A stretch of 64,000 bases of DNA from Ancylothrix sp. D3o (GCF_025370775.1 NZ_JAMXEX010000002.1:248001-312000); one strand, 5' to 3'. Numbered from the stretch's first letter, positions 49,899 through 59,448 are shown. The notes: generated from the sequence alone by a model not told the origin. Translations and numbers: made by a program.

Positions 49899-52800
49899 CT
49901 AATCACCATTGACTAAACTATTTTCCTCCACAGAATGCACCACAAAAGTTAAAACAGTTTCATCAATTCCCTTTAACTTCAACGGGCGGAATTTTGTAAT
50001 CTCATCTTCCTCCAAATAATCCGCCACCGCCGCCGAAACCAAAATACTACCCGGATCAGCCGCTTCTTGTAACCGCGCCGCAATATTCACCGAGGGGCCA
50101 ATGGCAGTATAATCAGCACGTTGATTACCGCCAAACATCCCCACAACCGCCGTACCCTGGTGAATACCACAGCGAAAGCGAATAGGCGGCGCATCTTGAG
50201 TTCCCACCAACCCTTGTTTATGCCAGCGTTCGTTTAACTTTGCCAAAGCTTGCTGCATACTGCGTGCAGCATCTACAGCCCGCCGCGCTTGTTCATTAGA
50301 GCTAACGTCTTCAGGTGTGCCAAATAAAGCCATCACTGCATCCCCAATAAATTTATCAACGGTGCCACCATTCTCAAAAATTGCCCGCGTCATTTCTGTT
50401 AAATACTCGTTAAGCACTTCTGCCACACGGCGAGATCGTAAGGTATTTGCTAATTGAGTAAAACCGACAATATCGCTAAACAGAATAGTAATTAAACGCG
50501 GTTCCGGACGCAAATCTAGCAACAATTGACCGGCAGCGGCTTTTTTAACCAAGGGAGGCGGTAAAAACCGGCGCAATACCGATTCTGTTAGATAGGTATT
50601 GAGTTCTTTTACTCGTCTTTCTTGATCTTTTAGGGCCAGCAAATTTCGCACAGTCGCTAATAATTCCCGGTCGTTAAAAGGTTTACCTAAATAGCCATCC
50701 GCGCCTTTTTCTACGCCTTCAATGCGGGTATCTTCATTAACTTTTGCTGTTAATAAAATAACAGGAGTAGACTTTAAAATTTCATTTTCTCGAATCATCC
50801 TAATCATATCTAACCCAGATACCAAAGGCATCATCAAGTCAGTAATAATTAAATCGGGATGCTGAGAAAGAGCGATTCGGAAACCTTCGGCCCCATTGCG
50901 AGCCAAAATTACATTATAACCTTGTTGTTTGAGAATTCCTGATACATAATTTCTTAGATCGGGGTTGTCATCGACAAATAAAATATTGTGGTCTGTATTG
51001 ATGGGTTCGAGGTTTTCTTGAGGGGCCGGTGTAGCTGTTTTGTTGTTTTCCGAAAGTTGCCCTAGGCGTTCGGAATTAGAGCCTAAATTTTGGGTGAATT
51101 CCTCGCTTAAAAGTGCCAGTTGATCGGTATCTTGTTCTAATTCGACATCGGCTAATTCGATGCTAGAACGGGAAGGTAGCAGGCCGGTGGGGACTTCGAT
51201 AATTTGATCGGGCGGTAAATGAGCGGTTCCCATTTGCAGCCAGATAGTAAAAGTGGTGCCGTTTCCGTAAACGGATTCTACACTAATTTGGCCTCTGTGA
51301 AGTTCGATTAATTCTTTGACGAGGGCGAGTCCTAAACCGCTACCTTCATAAGACCGCGAAGCTGAGCCTTCTGCTTGGCGAAAGCGTTCAAATAAATGGG
51401 GAATTTGGTCAGCACGAATGCCGATGCCGGTGTCTTTGACTTGCAGTAAACAGTGGTCGCCTGCGGGTTGCAAGCTAACGGTAATTGTGCCTTCTCTGGG
51501 GGTAAATTTCATAGCATTTGACAAAAGGTTATAAAGTACCTTGTCAAATTTTTCTAAGTCTAAGTAGAGGGACGGACATTCAAAAAGTTGGGTGCGAACG
51601 TGAATGCCTTTTCGCTCGCAATAGGGTACAAATGAATCTACCGTTTGGGTGACAAATTCGACTAAGTTACAAGGGCGAAATGTAGGCTGCATTTTGCCGG
51701 CATCAATGCGTTGTAAATCGAGTAATTGATTGACTAAACGCAATAAACGCCGCGAGTTTCTCAGAGCAATATCGGCTTGTTCATAAGGTAAGTCGGTGTG
51801 CTGGCTGACGGCGGTTTCCAAGGGGCCTATCATCAGCGTTAAGGGGGTGCGAAATTCATGGGAAATATTTTGAAAAAATTCCGTTTTAAGCCGGTCGAGT
51901 TCAATTAGTCTTTCAGCTTGCTGTCGCGTTTTTTGATAAAGTCGCGCTTGCTGTACGGCAATGGCGGCTTGGGCGGCGACGGCTTGGGCCAGTTCAATTT
52001 CTGAGGGTTCCCAGTAGCGGGGTCTGTGGGACTGTCGCAGGGAAATGCTGCCGATAATTTGTTGGTCTGTGATCAGGGGTACCACCAGTAATGCTCTGGC
52101 CGGTGCCCGCAGAGGCAGGTCAAAAACATTGAGTTCTGGTTTGGCTTCTAAGTCGCTGACTACGACCGGCTGCTGTGTTGTTAAGAGTTGTAATAAAACC
52201 GGATTTCCCCGAATCGGTACCACTGACCGGGGTAAAGTGGGGTTGACAATTAAAGGAGTTTGTGGTAACGAATGGGTCGTTTGTGTGGATGTCGGCTTCT
52301 TGGAGCCGGTGCCGTCGTGGAGGACGTCATAAAGTCCGACGCACTGGACATATTCATCTTGCTCTGTCCACAAGGAAAGGGCACAACCGTCAGCATGAAG
52401 GGCAAAGCCTAGCTGTTGGGTAATGGCAGCAAAAATGTCTTGGGGGTTAAGCGTCGAGCGAATGGCTGAGGTAATGGTATTAATCAGAGCTTCGCGTTTA
52501 GCGAGGGCTGTGGCGAGTTCAAAGGCTCGCGCTTGGGCGAGGGCGAGGGCAGCTTGATCGGCTACCATAACCACCATTTGCACTTCATCGTCTTGCCAGT
52601 TGCGAGGCGTGCTGTATTGGTGGAGGGCTAAGATAGCCATGAGTTCGAGCCGGCAATACAGGGGGACGACTAGGGTAGAGCGGATATTGGCGGCTTGATA
52701 GGTTTGTAGGCGTGCTCTGGCTTCGGGGGTGTGGGTGAAGCGGTGGTCAGTTTCTACGTTGTTGATCACTTCAACGTCGCGGGTATCCCAAACGGTTTGA

Positions 52801-53462
52801 GCGAGAAAAGCGGCTTCGGGGCCGGTGTTTGCAGAGGAGTCTTTTTTCTTGCCGTTTTCGTCTTTTTGGTAAATAAACCATTCATCGCAAAGCCGATCTT
52901 CTCGCACGGGACGCAAAATGCAGCAGCTTACTTCAAACATTTGTCCGACGGTTTCGACTATGGTTTGAAGGATCTGCCGATAGTTGGTGCGTGAGCGGAT
53001 GGTGTTGGTGACGACGTTGAGCAGAGATTCTTGGCGTAGGGTTCGGCAAAGTTCCCGCGTCCGGGTTTTCAGGACGTTGTGGGTGTCTACGGCCTGTCGG
53101 ACGAGGGCTTTTAAGTTGTCGGCATCCCAGGGTTTAGTAACGTATTTGAAGACTTTGCCGCTGTTGATGGCGTCTACTAGGTCTTCTACGTCGGTGTAGC
53201 CGGTCAAAATAATGCGAATAACATCCGGGTATTGGGTGGCGGTGAGGCTCAAAAATTCTGTACCGCTCATTAAGGGCATCCGTTGATCGGAAATAATCAC
53301 GGCCATATCCCCTTCGGTGGCGAGTATGTCTAGCGCCTCTGGGCCCGATGAGGCCCGCAGGACTTTATACTCCTCGTGAAAGGTGCGGTATAGCAGATCC
53401 AGATTGTCTGGTTCGTCGTCTACGACCAGGATTTTTGTTTTGCTGTTTTTTGAGGATGTCAT
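49899..53462 (-). CDS. Hybrid signalling protein: receiver-GAF-GAF-histidine kinase-receiver-adenylate cyclase
   Basis: This is a 1187-residue soluble protein. The approximate order is receiver 1 (10-125, VVDDEPDNLDLLYRTF, Asp in ISDQRMPLMSG), GAF 1 (165-320), GAF 2 (335-510), HisKA (about 540-600, FFQNISHEFRTPLTLMIGPL), HATPase (about 645-755, LYNLLSNAMKFTP, GSGLGLALVKEL), receiver 2 (about 830-950, ITDLMMPLVSG) and a class III nucleotide cyclase (about 985-1165, ITILFSDIVGFTQLANTL and DAVMALFGTP). The cyclase has both metal Asp. It could link light or redox cues to cAMP; the cue is unknown. Confidence 0.93.
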   Translation of the reverse strand: MTSSKNSKTKILVVDDEPDNLDLLYRTFHEEYKVLRASSGPEALDILATEGDMAVIISDQRMPLMSGTEFLSLTATQYPDVIRIILTGYTDVEDLVDAINSGKVFKYVTKPWDADNLKALVRQAVDTHNVLKTRTRELCRTLRQESLLNVVTNTIRSRTNYRQILQTIVETVGQMFEVSCCILRPVREDRLCDEWFIYQKDENGKKKDSSANTGPEAAFLAQTVWDTRDVEVINNVETDHRFTHTPEARARLQTYQAANIRSTLVVPLYCRLELMAILALHQYSTPRNWQDDEVQMVVMVADQAALALAQARAFELATALAKREALINTITSAIRSTLNPQDIFAAITQQLGFALHADGCALSLWTEQDEYVQCVGLYDVLHDGTGSKKPTSTQTTHSLPQTPLIVNPTLPRSVVPIRGNPVLLQLLTTQQPVVVSDLEAKPELNVFDLPLRAPARALLVVPLITDQQIIGSISLRQSHRPRYWEPSEIELAQAVAAQAAIAVQQARLYQKTRQQAERLIELDRLKTEFFQNISHEFRTPLTLMIGPLETAVSQHTDLPYEQADIALRNSRRLLRLVNQLLDLQRIDAGKMQPTFRPCNLVEFVTQTVDSFVPYCERKGIHVRTQLFECPSLYLDLEKFDKVLYNLLSNAMKFTPREGTITVSLQPAGDHCLLQVKDTGIGIRADQIPHLFERFRQAEGSASRSYEGSGLGLALVKELIELHRGQISVESVYGNGTTFTIWLQMGTAHLPPDQIIEVPTGLLPSRSSIELADVELEQDTDQLALLSEEFTQNLGSNSERLGQLSENNKTATPAPQENLEPINTDHNILFVDDNPDLRNYVSGILKQQGYNVILARNGAEGFRIALSQHPDLIITDLMMPLVSGLDMIRMIRENEILKSTPVILLTAKVNEDTRIEGVEKGADGYLGKPFNDRELLATVRNLLALKDQERRVKELNTYLTESVLRRFLPPPLVKKAAAGQLLLDLRPEPRLITILFSDIVGFTQLANTLRSRRVAEVLNEYLTEMTRAIFENGGTVDKFIGDAVMALFGTPEDVSSNEQARRAVDAARSMQQALAKLNERWHKQGLVGTQDAPPIRFRCGIHQGTAVVGMFGGNQRADYTAIGPSVNIAARLQEAADPGSILVSAAVADYLEEDEITKFRPLKLKGIDETVLTFVVHSVEENSLVNGD

Positions 53463-54194
53463 GCACTGCTCCCTGCCGGCAGTAAAGGCAAAGACGTTCT
53501 GATAGAGTAGCGTCGCTTTTGGCGATTTTTTTTAAGATTACCCGCAATGCCTCTTATTTGTTTAAAGAAAACGTCCGGGCTGTTCCTTGGCTTAGGATTC
53601 TTAATGATATATTTGGCTCTGCTCATTTCTGTAACTTCTCACGAACATTTGTGGCCCCATCACTCCCAACTGGGAATTAGTGTACCTGTTGGGGACTTTC
53701 ACCGCACTGATAAGATAAGGTCGCTTTGTTTGGCTTCGGCACGAGTAGCCCCTTTGTTGGTCATAATTAAGGTAAGCATAGCCATTCTTGGCTATAGTCT
53801 TACTTGGATGCTTGCAACCACACACTCGGAGCCGATGGCATTGCCCCTCTGTCGGTACTCGTTTAACCGGGCCAAATTGACAAATTAGCACGCACGCGAC
53901 CTTGCGGCTATTGGGCGACGGCGGTGCCTTTTATGTTGATGCACTCCTCTTTAATTACGATCCTAATACAGCTTTCCCTCACAACGGGGCTTTTACTGAC
54001 TGTACAGTTGTTTTAAGTGGGCGGCTTGGGTAATTTGACTGAGGTGATGAATCTGTTGGCTCGTTTTAAACTGGGTTTTTGATGTAGCATTCGTGTAAGA
54101 TGTCTGATTTTTTTAGCAATCGCCTCCGGTGACGCTACGCTAACGGTGTTGCCATGTTTTTTCATTTGCTGTGAATCCTTGCTTTGGTTTTCCG
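53463..54194. other. Long gap with no recognised gene
   Basis: Several short frames are open here but show no family. The frame 53881-54033 (plus) has protein-like text (LLGDGGAFYVDALLFNYDPN) with no start, so it could be the tail of a lost gene. Frames at 53547-53888 (plus) and 53601-53891 (minus) overlap each other and neither is convincing. Confidence 0.35.
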
Positions 54195-54839
54195 ATGCAC
54201 CGCCGGCCTCTCGAAACTGGCTTTGAGCCCACAGATTCTCTTTTTTCTGTCCGTGAGGCTCTTTGTGCTGATCTGCCGGCATTGGCGGATCTGCTGAGTG
54301 ATAGTTTTCACTCGCGTGAAGGTTTGATGGGCTGGACTTTCCCGTTTTTACGAATGGGAATTTATGAAGATTTACGCCACCGTCTGCGTGATCGTCGCAG
54401 TTATTATGTCTGTTTTGTAGCTCTGGCTTCTGTTGGTTCTTCTCCAGAAAACCGGCCTCTGGTAGCTGGGACTGTGGAAATGTCTCTGCGGTCGTCTTTT
54501 TCTTTTATGGGTTTGGGGTCCCACACTCATCAAAAGTCTGGCCTGCCGGGGTTTTCCGACTTTAACTCTCAATTTCCCTATGTCTCTAATTTGGCTGTCG
54601 GCACTGGGTACCGTCGTCTGGGTGTGGCTAAGTTGTTGTTGGCTGCTTGCGAGAGGGTTGCTCTTCAGTGGGGCTATTCATCTCTCTATCTGCACGTTTT
54701 GGAAAATAACCACCACGCCCGCCGGCTTTATTTTAAGGTGGGCTACCGTGTTGCTGGTATTGATGCCGGTGGGCCTTGTTGGCTTTTGCGTCAGCCGAGG
54801 CGCATCCTCCTGCGTAAATCTCTCAATCTCAATGCTTAG
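54195..54839 (+). CDS. GNAT family N-acetyltransferase
   Basis: This protein of about 214 residues has the acetyl-CoA-binding segment VGTGYRRLGVAKLLLAACER and LHVLENNHHARRLYFKVGYR. An N-terminal SVREALCADLPALADLLSDS helps define the GNAT fold. Similar proteins occur in cyanobacteria and plastids. The substrate is unknown. The ATG at 54195 was chosen over the GTG at 54171; neither has a good SD. Confidence 0.82.
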   Translation: MHRRPLETGFEPTDSLFSVREALCADLPALADLLSDSFHSREGLMGWTFPFLRMGIYEDLRHRLRDRRSYYVCFVALASVGSSPENRPLVAGTVEMSLRSSFSFMGLGSHTHQKSGLPGFSDFNSQFPYVSNLAVGTGYRRLGVAKLLLAACERVALQWGYSSLYLHVLENNHHARRLYFKVGYRVAGIDAGGPCWLLRQPRRILLRKSLNLNA

Positions 54840-54896
54840 GGGTTGCTGGCTATCACAATCCAGCTGATTGTCTCCAACCTCTCCCTCTACAATCTC

Positions 54897-54926
54897 ATTT
54901 CTAAAATCTAATTTCTAAAATCTAAA
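54897..54926 (+). repeat. TTTCTAAAATCTAA repeat
   Basis: CTAAAATCTAATTTCTAAAA with a further TCTAAAAT lies between the GNAT and the dehydrogenase genes. It belongs to the TCTAAAA heptamer class. Confidence 0.6.
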
Positions 54927-54966
54927 ATGGAAGGTGTTGTCACGAGCATAGCGCTAAACCGAAACA

Positions 54967-56166
54967 ATGACGACTGAACAACCCGCACGCATCTGTATTC
55001 TCGGTGGAGGCTTTGGAGGTCTTTACACGGCTTTGCGCTTGAGTGAGTTGCCTGCTAAGGCTCCCCACAAACCAGAAATTGTTTTAATTGACCGCAACGA
55101 CCGTTTTTTATTCTCTCCCCTCCTCTATGAATTAGTTTCTGGGGAATTACAAACTTGGGAGATCGCGCCTCCGTTTGAAGAGGTGCTCGCTAACACCGGC
55201 GTGCGTTTCATTCAAGCTTCGGTTTCTGATATCCATCTCGACTCTCACCAGGTTCTCCTAGACAATGGCTCCTTTGTTCACTACGACCGGCTGGTTTTAG
55301 CAATGGGGGGCGAAACCCCTCTTGACAAAGTGCCAGGATGTGATATGTACGCTCTACCTTTCCGTACTGTGGCGGATGCTTACCGCTTACAAGAACGCTT
55401 AAGGGTTTTGGAGCAGTCAGAAAAAGAAAAAATTAGGGTGGTGATTGTTGGGGCCGGTTATAGCGGCGTGGAACTGGCTTGTAAGTTGGCAGACCGGCTG
55501 GGCAATCGGGGCCGGGTGCGATTGATAGAACAGGGAGACACTATTTTACGCACGAGTGCCGAATTTAACCGCCAAACGGCATCGCAGGCTCTCGAACAGC
55601 GCAAAATTTGGCTTGATTTAGAAACAAGTGTGGAAGCTGTAGGCCCAGATACAATTTCGTTGCGCTATCGGGGAGTTGTCGATGAAATCCCGGCGGATTT
55701 GGTATTGTGGACGTCAGGAACTAAGGTGGTGCCGGTGTTAGAGAAATTACCTCTCAAACAAAATCCACGCGGTCAATTTACTGTCACTTCGACACTACAA
55801 GCTATTGACAATCCAGAAATTTTTGTAGTCGGCGATTTGGCAGATTGTGTGGATGCAAGCGGCTCTCAAGTGCCGGCAACGGCTCAGGTGGCTCTCCAAC
55901 AAGCAGATTATGCCGGCTGGAATATTTGGGCATCTCTGACAAACCGGCCTTTATTACCTTTCCGCTATCAGTCATCGGGGGAAATGATGACCTTGGGAAT
56001 TGATAATGCGACGCTCACCGGCTTGGGAATTAAACTTGATGGCACAGTTGCTTCTTTGGTACGCCGGCTTGCCTATCTTTACCGAATGCCAACGTTTGAC
56101 CACCAGCTTAAAGTTGCTTTTAATTGGATTGCTCAACCGCTGCGAGATTTGCTTTCTAATGGTTAA
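54967..56166 (+). CDS. NAD(P)H-quinone dehydrogenase type 2-like flavoprotein
   Basis: The 399-residue flavoprotein has an N-terminal FAD fold (ICILGGGFGGLYTALRLSE), the NAD(P) fold RVVIVGAGYSGVELACKLAD (about 157-176) and FVVGDLADCVDASGSQVPATA near the C-terminus. It resembles the NdbC-type NDH-2 enzymes of cyanobacteria, which pass electrons from NAD(P)H to quinone without proton pumping. The C-terminal membrane-binding helix is amphipathic. Substrate choice between NADH and NADPH cannot be settled. Confidence 0.85.
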   Translation: MTTEQPARICILGGGFGGLYTALRLSELPAKAPHKPEIVLIDRNDRFLFSPLLYELVSGELQTWEIAPPFEEVLANTGVRFIQASVSDIHLDSHQVLLDNGSFVHYDRLVLAMGGETPLDKVPGCDMYALPFRTVADAYRLQERLRVLEQSEKEKIRVVIVGAGYSGVELACKLADRLGNRGRVRLIEQGDTILRTSAEFNRQTASQALEQRKIWLDLETSVEAVGPDTISLRYRGVVDEIPADLVLWTSGTKVVPVLEKLPLKQNPRGQFTVTSTLQAIDNPEIFVVGDLADCVDASGSQVPATAQVALQQADYAGWNIWASLTNRPLLPFRYQSSGEMMTLGIDNATLTGLGIKLDGTVASLVRRLAYLYRMPTFDHQLKVAFNWIAQPLRDLLSNG

Positions 56167-56312
56167 TCAATAATGATTTAAGGATCATTATTCAGTAGGT
56201 GAGGGTTTACCAAAATCTGACCTTCCTCGGCTTGAAACTGGATGAACCCACCCCTACTGAATGCTGTATTCTGAACGATAAAGCCTTAAAAAAGCGATTA
56301 AAGGTTCTGGGA

Positions 56313-56954
56313 ATGCAAAAACCAAAGGTTATTTTTTTGGATGCGGTGGGTACTTTGTTTGGAGCGCAAGAAAGTATCGGCGAATTGTACGCACAGGTGG
56401 CTTTACAATTCGGCGTAGATTCACCGCCATCTTTACTAGAAAAAGCTTTTTATAAAAGTTTTAAATCAGCTTCACCGGCTTGTTTTCCGGGCGTTAAACT
56501 CGGAGATATTTCCCAACAGGAATTTGACTGGTGGTATGCAGTTTCAGAGGCAACCTTTCAACGGGCCGGCTATTTGTCCCAATTCGCTAATTTTGATAGT
56601 TTTTTTGAAAAGCTTTTTGACTATTTTGCAACGGCGGAGCCTTGGTTTGTCTATCCTGATGTGGTGCCGGCTCTCCAAAAGTGGCAGCAGGAGGGCATTG
56701 AGTTAGGGGTGATCTCAAATTTTGATTCGCGGCTTTATCAGGTTTTAGAATCCCTAAATTTGGCTAATTATTTTTCTTCGGTGACAATTTCTACCCAAGT
56801 AGGCGCGGCCAAACCTGAGCAAAAAGTGTTTGCGACGGCTTTAGAAAAACACCATTGCCTAGCGCTGGAGGCTTGTCATATAGGAGATAGTTTTAAAGAA
56901 GATTATTGTGGAGCAAAAGCTGCCGGTTTACAGGCGATTTGGGTTCACAGGTAA
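56313..56954 (+). CDS. HAD-like hydrolase (REG-2/HDHD3 type)
   Basis: This 213-residue protein has motif I FLDAVGTLFG with the nucleophile Asp and with Val where many HADs have Asp, as in the REG-2 group. ISNFDSRLY is motif II, and GAAKPEQKVF and HIGDSFKEDYCGAKAAG are motifs III and IV. The ATG at 56313 (MQKPKVIFLDAVG) has AAAGG upstream; the frame is open to 56199 but that part is unrelated. The substrate is unknown. Confidence 0.85.
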   Translation: MQKPKVIFLDAVGTLFGAQESIGELYAQVALQFGVDSPPSLLEKAFYKSFKSASPACFPGVKLGDISQQEFDWWYAVSEATFQRAGYLSQFANFDSFFEKLFDYFATAEPWFVYPDVVPALQKWQQEGIELGVISNFDSRLYQVLESLNLANYFSSVTISTQVGAAKPEQKVFATALEKHHCLALEACHIGDSFKEDYCGAKAAGLQAIWVHR

Positions 56955-56993
56955 TGGGGAACTGACAAAAAATATATAGAGGAAAAATTAACT

Positions 56994-57383
56994 ATGAATG
57001 AACCGGCAATTTATGAAGGTGGTTGTCACTGCGGAGCCGTGAGATTTCGAGTAAAAGTCGATAACCATCAAGCCACGCTGTGTAACTGTTCAATTTGCAC
57101 GAAAAAAGGCTTTGTACATTTAATTGTACCCGATTTTGATTTTACATTGTTGCAAGGCGAAGAATCATTAACGACTTATACCTTTAACACCGGCACCGCA
57201 AAACATAAGTTTTGTCGGACTTGCGGCATACATTCATTTTACCGGCCCCGTTCACATCCCGAAGGCATTTCTGTGAATATACGTTGTTTAGATAGCGACG
57301 TGATAGATAAATTTGAAATTGTCAGATTTGATGGAAGAAACTGGGAAAAAAATATTGAAAATTTACGCTCAGAAGTCCCTTAA
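56994..57383 (+). CDS. GFA family zinc-binding protein
   Basis: The 129-residue protein has the CENP-V/GFA zinc motifs: GGCHCGAVRFRV, LCNCSICTKKG and KFCRTCGIHSFYRP. The family includes glutathione-dependent formaldehyde-activating enzymes, but this annotation is often only structural. It follows the HAD gene by 39 bp and may be co-transcribed. Confidence 0.88.
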   Translation: MNEPAIYEGGCHCGAVRFRVKVDNHQATLCNCSICTKKGFVHLIVPDFDFTLLQGEESLTTYTFNTGTAKHKFCRTCGIHSFYRPRSHPEGISVNIRCLDSDVIDKFEIVRFDGRNWEKNIENLRSEVP

Positions 57384-57449
57384 TTATTTTGATATTGGTT
57401 GTGGGCCGGCGGACACAGCCCCTACATTACCAGTGAGCTAAAATTTAAA

Positions 57450-57466
57450 ATCTGACGGGGTGACAA
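57450..57466 (-). repeat. Left copy of the cassette repeat (inverted)
   Basis: ATCTGACGGGGTGACAA is the exact reverse complement of the right copy at 59449-59465. The two form 17-bp inverted repeats at the ends of a 2.0-kb segment with the J-domain and HNH genes. Confidence 0.8.
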
Positions 57467-57680
57467 CCATCCTTAAAGCCTGGTAAAGCAAGACTTTCAA
57501 CCTCTCGCATCAAGAAAGATGCCTACTTTACCGATGCCTTATATATCTAATCATTTGAAGAATTGTCGCGCTTAGTCAGCTATAGTTGACCAAAATGCCT
57601 GTTACGCCGGCTCTAAATAACCACCTTCTTTTTTTAGCTTAAGTGGCTCAAATCCTTGCCCCAGAAAGCTTCCAAGAAGC
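57467..57680. other. Structured non-coding spacer inside the cassette
   Basis: The 214 bp between the left and middle repeat copies contain GGTAAAG (about 57480) and CTTTACC (about 57523), which can pair across a 40-nt loop that itself includes CATC/GATG arms. With the flanking inverted copies, this segment could fold as one long hairpin. A small RNA is possible but unproven. No gene is seen. Confidence 0.4.
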
Positions 57681-57709
57681 TTGTCACCCCGTCAGGACTA
57701 TAGTATACT
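57681..57709 (+). promoter_or_regulatory. Promoter of the J-domain/HNH cassette overlapping the middle repeat copy
   Basis: The middle repeat copy TTGTCACCCCGTCAG (57681-57695) starts with TTGTCA, and TATACT lies 17 bp downstream (57704-57709). This is a good -35/-10 pair that would start RNA near 57716, only about 18 nt before the first ATG. A protein binding the repeat would control the cassette. Confidence 0.6.
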
Positions 57710-57733
57710 TGACAAAAGTGCGGCCTTGATAAC

Positions 57734-58285
57734 ATGATTCTAGTAGTTCTAGCTCCACAAGTACAGAGTGAAATAGTTCGTCTTTCTCAAGTTGGGCAAA
57801 TTGATGCCAAACTTCTAGAAGAATTTGCCTATCTTGTTCTTCAGAGTTCGGCACAAAAACCTGGTAAAACAGTTCAAGCCCTAAAAATACATCAGCTAAA
57901 ACAAGCTGTCTATGAGCGATTTAATGTGAAAGACACGTCAGAACTGAAAAAATCTGGCGCATTTAAGATGGCTACTGATGGCATGGATAAACTGGACTTT
58001 CACTTCAAAGAAACTTGGGAGACACTATACCGAAAATTCGTTGGTGTCCTTCCGAATGAAGCAAACCAGTATGGATATGGTTGTATCAATGGCATTAATG
58101 TATTTCAATATTTTAAGCCTTGGCAGGTGTTTGGGCTAGATCCTAAAAGTGCCACCAAAGATGATATTAAAGCTTCTTACTATCAACTTTCTAAAATCTA
58201 CCATCCTGATAATTTGGAAACCGGAGATCGGAAAGTTTTTGAGCAAATAGAAGCGATGTATAAGAGTATTATTGCTGGGTTTTGA
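57734..58285 (+). CDS. J-domain protein of the HNH cassette
   Basis: The 183-residue protein has an unrecognised N-terminal region (about 1-125, mixed helix, with QALKIHQLKQAVYERF) and a C-terminal J-domain (about 127-183). The J-domain has FKPWQVFGLDPKSATKDDIK and the essential HPD at 157-159 in KIYHPDN. J-domains recruit and activate Hsp70. The C-terminal position is less common than the N-terminal one. It is followed after 2 nt by the HNH gene, so the two are probably made together. No clear SD is seen. The gene contains no RCCGGY site, unlike its neighbours. Confidence 0.75.
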   Translation: MILVVLAPQVQSEIVRLSQVGQIDAKLLEEFAYLVLQSSAQKPGKTVQALKIHQLKQAVYERFNVKDTSELKKSGAFKMATDGMDKLDFHFKETWETLYRKFVGVLPNEANQYGYGCINGINVFQYFKPWQVFGLDPKSATKDDIKASYYQLSKIYHPDNLETGDRKVFEQIEAMYKSIIAGF

Positions 58286-58287
58286 TT

Positions 58288-59304
58288 ATGGCTTTTGATA
58301 GAAAGGTGTTTTATATCCAAGAAGGCAGACTCGCCGAAGCTTTAGAGCTAGCTCAAAGAAAGTTTGATGAGATAGTAAATTCTCTTGCGTCATCAACCGA
58401 TGCAAATGTGCAGCTTAAAGAGTGGTTGCATTTCGTAGTAGAGGGTTATATAAAGAAACAACCAATTAGAGTCTTTTCACGAGAGGGAGCTATAGCTATA
58501 GCTAACCATATAGATTTGGGTGGTGAAGCGACAGAGCGTTCCTTGAAAAAGGTACTTCCACTGCTAGAACAATATCGTATCGATTATATTGATGGACAAA
58601 TACGTCAACAAGTATACGACAATAGTTCATCTTTAATGCTAAGAAATCAACGACATTGGTTGAAAAAAGAAGACATAGTACGTATATTTCTTACAAATTC
58701 GCATCGGCTTGATAAAGCTTTTCAGGATATCCAAAAATCTGATTCACCGATGAGGATAAATGAGGACTTTGAGGATTATTTAGGTACTAGCTATTTCTCT
58801 TTATCTGGTTTGGAAAAGTTTAGCAGAGAGTTATCTCTTAAGCTGAGATCTTGGGAAAGACGCGTATATTGTGAAAGGGTTAAAGAAGTTGCTCCACCAG
58901 TTATCAACTTTCTTTTTTATGTTCCACATCCTTCGGAGGAAGATATTAAAAAAGCTATTAACTTTGTGAAAAACAGAGATGGATCTTGCCAAATTACTGG
59001 AGTCTCTCGTGAGAAATATAATAGACAGATTGAACTAGATGCTCATCATCTGTACGATAAGGATCATTATTACTTCCTTAGTGCTGACCCAGATAATATT
59101 ATTACGATTGCTAGCCATGTACATGAAGACTTTCATCTGTTTAATGGCGGAAATAGTAAAATATGTACGATAGATACATTTATTGAGTATATTAAGTGGC
59201 GTTACCCACAAAAACATGAAGTAATTTTAATGCTACACAACAGGCGAAGGGTGCTAATGCTCAAGCTAGCTCAACTCCAACGTGCTTTGCCTGAAGGTAA
59301 ATAG
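58288..59304 (+). CDS. HNH-nuclease-like protein of the J-domain cassette
   Basis: The 338-residue protein has an unrecognised, mostly helical N-terminal part (1-205) and a C-terminal HNH-like motif. CQITGVSREKYN (from about 234) gives the Cys-turn, IELDAHHLYDK (His 253-254) the first His pair, and DNIITIASHVHEDFH (about 269-283) the Asn and second His. The pairing with a J-domain protein and the framing repeats suggest a defence, toxin or mobile module. The gene is AT-rich and has no RCCGGY site. A frame from a TTG at 58282 exists, but the ATG at 58288 is preferred. Function is inference. Confidence 0.7.
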   Translation: MAFDRKVFYIQEGRLAEALELAQRKFDEIVNSLASSTDANVQLKEWLHFVVEGYIKKQPIRVFSREGAIAIANHIDLGGEATERSLKKVLPLLEQYRIDYIDGQIRQQVYDNSSSLMLRNQRHWLKKEDIVRIFLTNSHRLDKAFQDIQKSDSPMRINEDFEDYLGTSYFSLSGLEKFSRELSLKLRSWERRVYCERVKEVAPPVINFLFYVPHPSEEDIKKAINFVKNRDGSCQITGVSREKYNRQIELDAHHLYDKDHYYFLSADPDNIITIASHVHEDFHLFNGGNSKICTIDTFIEYIKWRYPQKHEVILMLHNRRRVLMLKLAQLQRALPEGK

Positions 59305-59448
59305 TCGGGAGGTTTGCATTCGCTCAGTTATGGTTGTGTGGTAACTCTCACACTGAGCCGCGAGTGCTCTTTTTCCACTTTAGCATCAGAACCTAAAGCT
59401 GAGAGCGGCGTTTCAACTTGTCTGGAAACACCGCCCTGATTAGCTATC

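Noticed and set aside
53547-53891. Overlapping frames on both strands after the hybrid kinase gene
   Set aside because: Neither has an SD or a recognisable family, and they cover the same bases in opposite directions.
57450-57695. A retron or CRISPR array at the repeat copies
   Set aside because: No reverse transcriptase is present, and there are only three copies with unequal spacing and mixed orientation.
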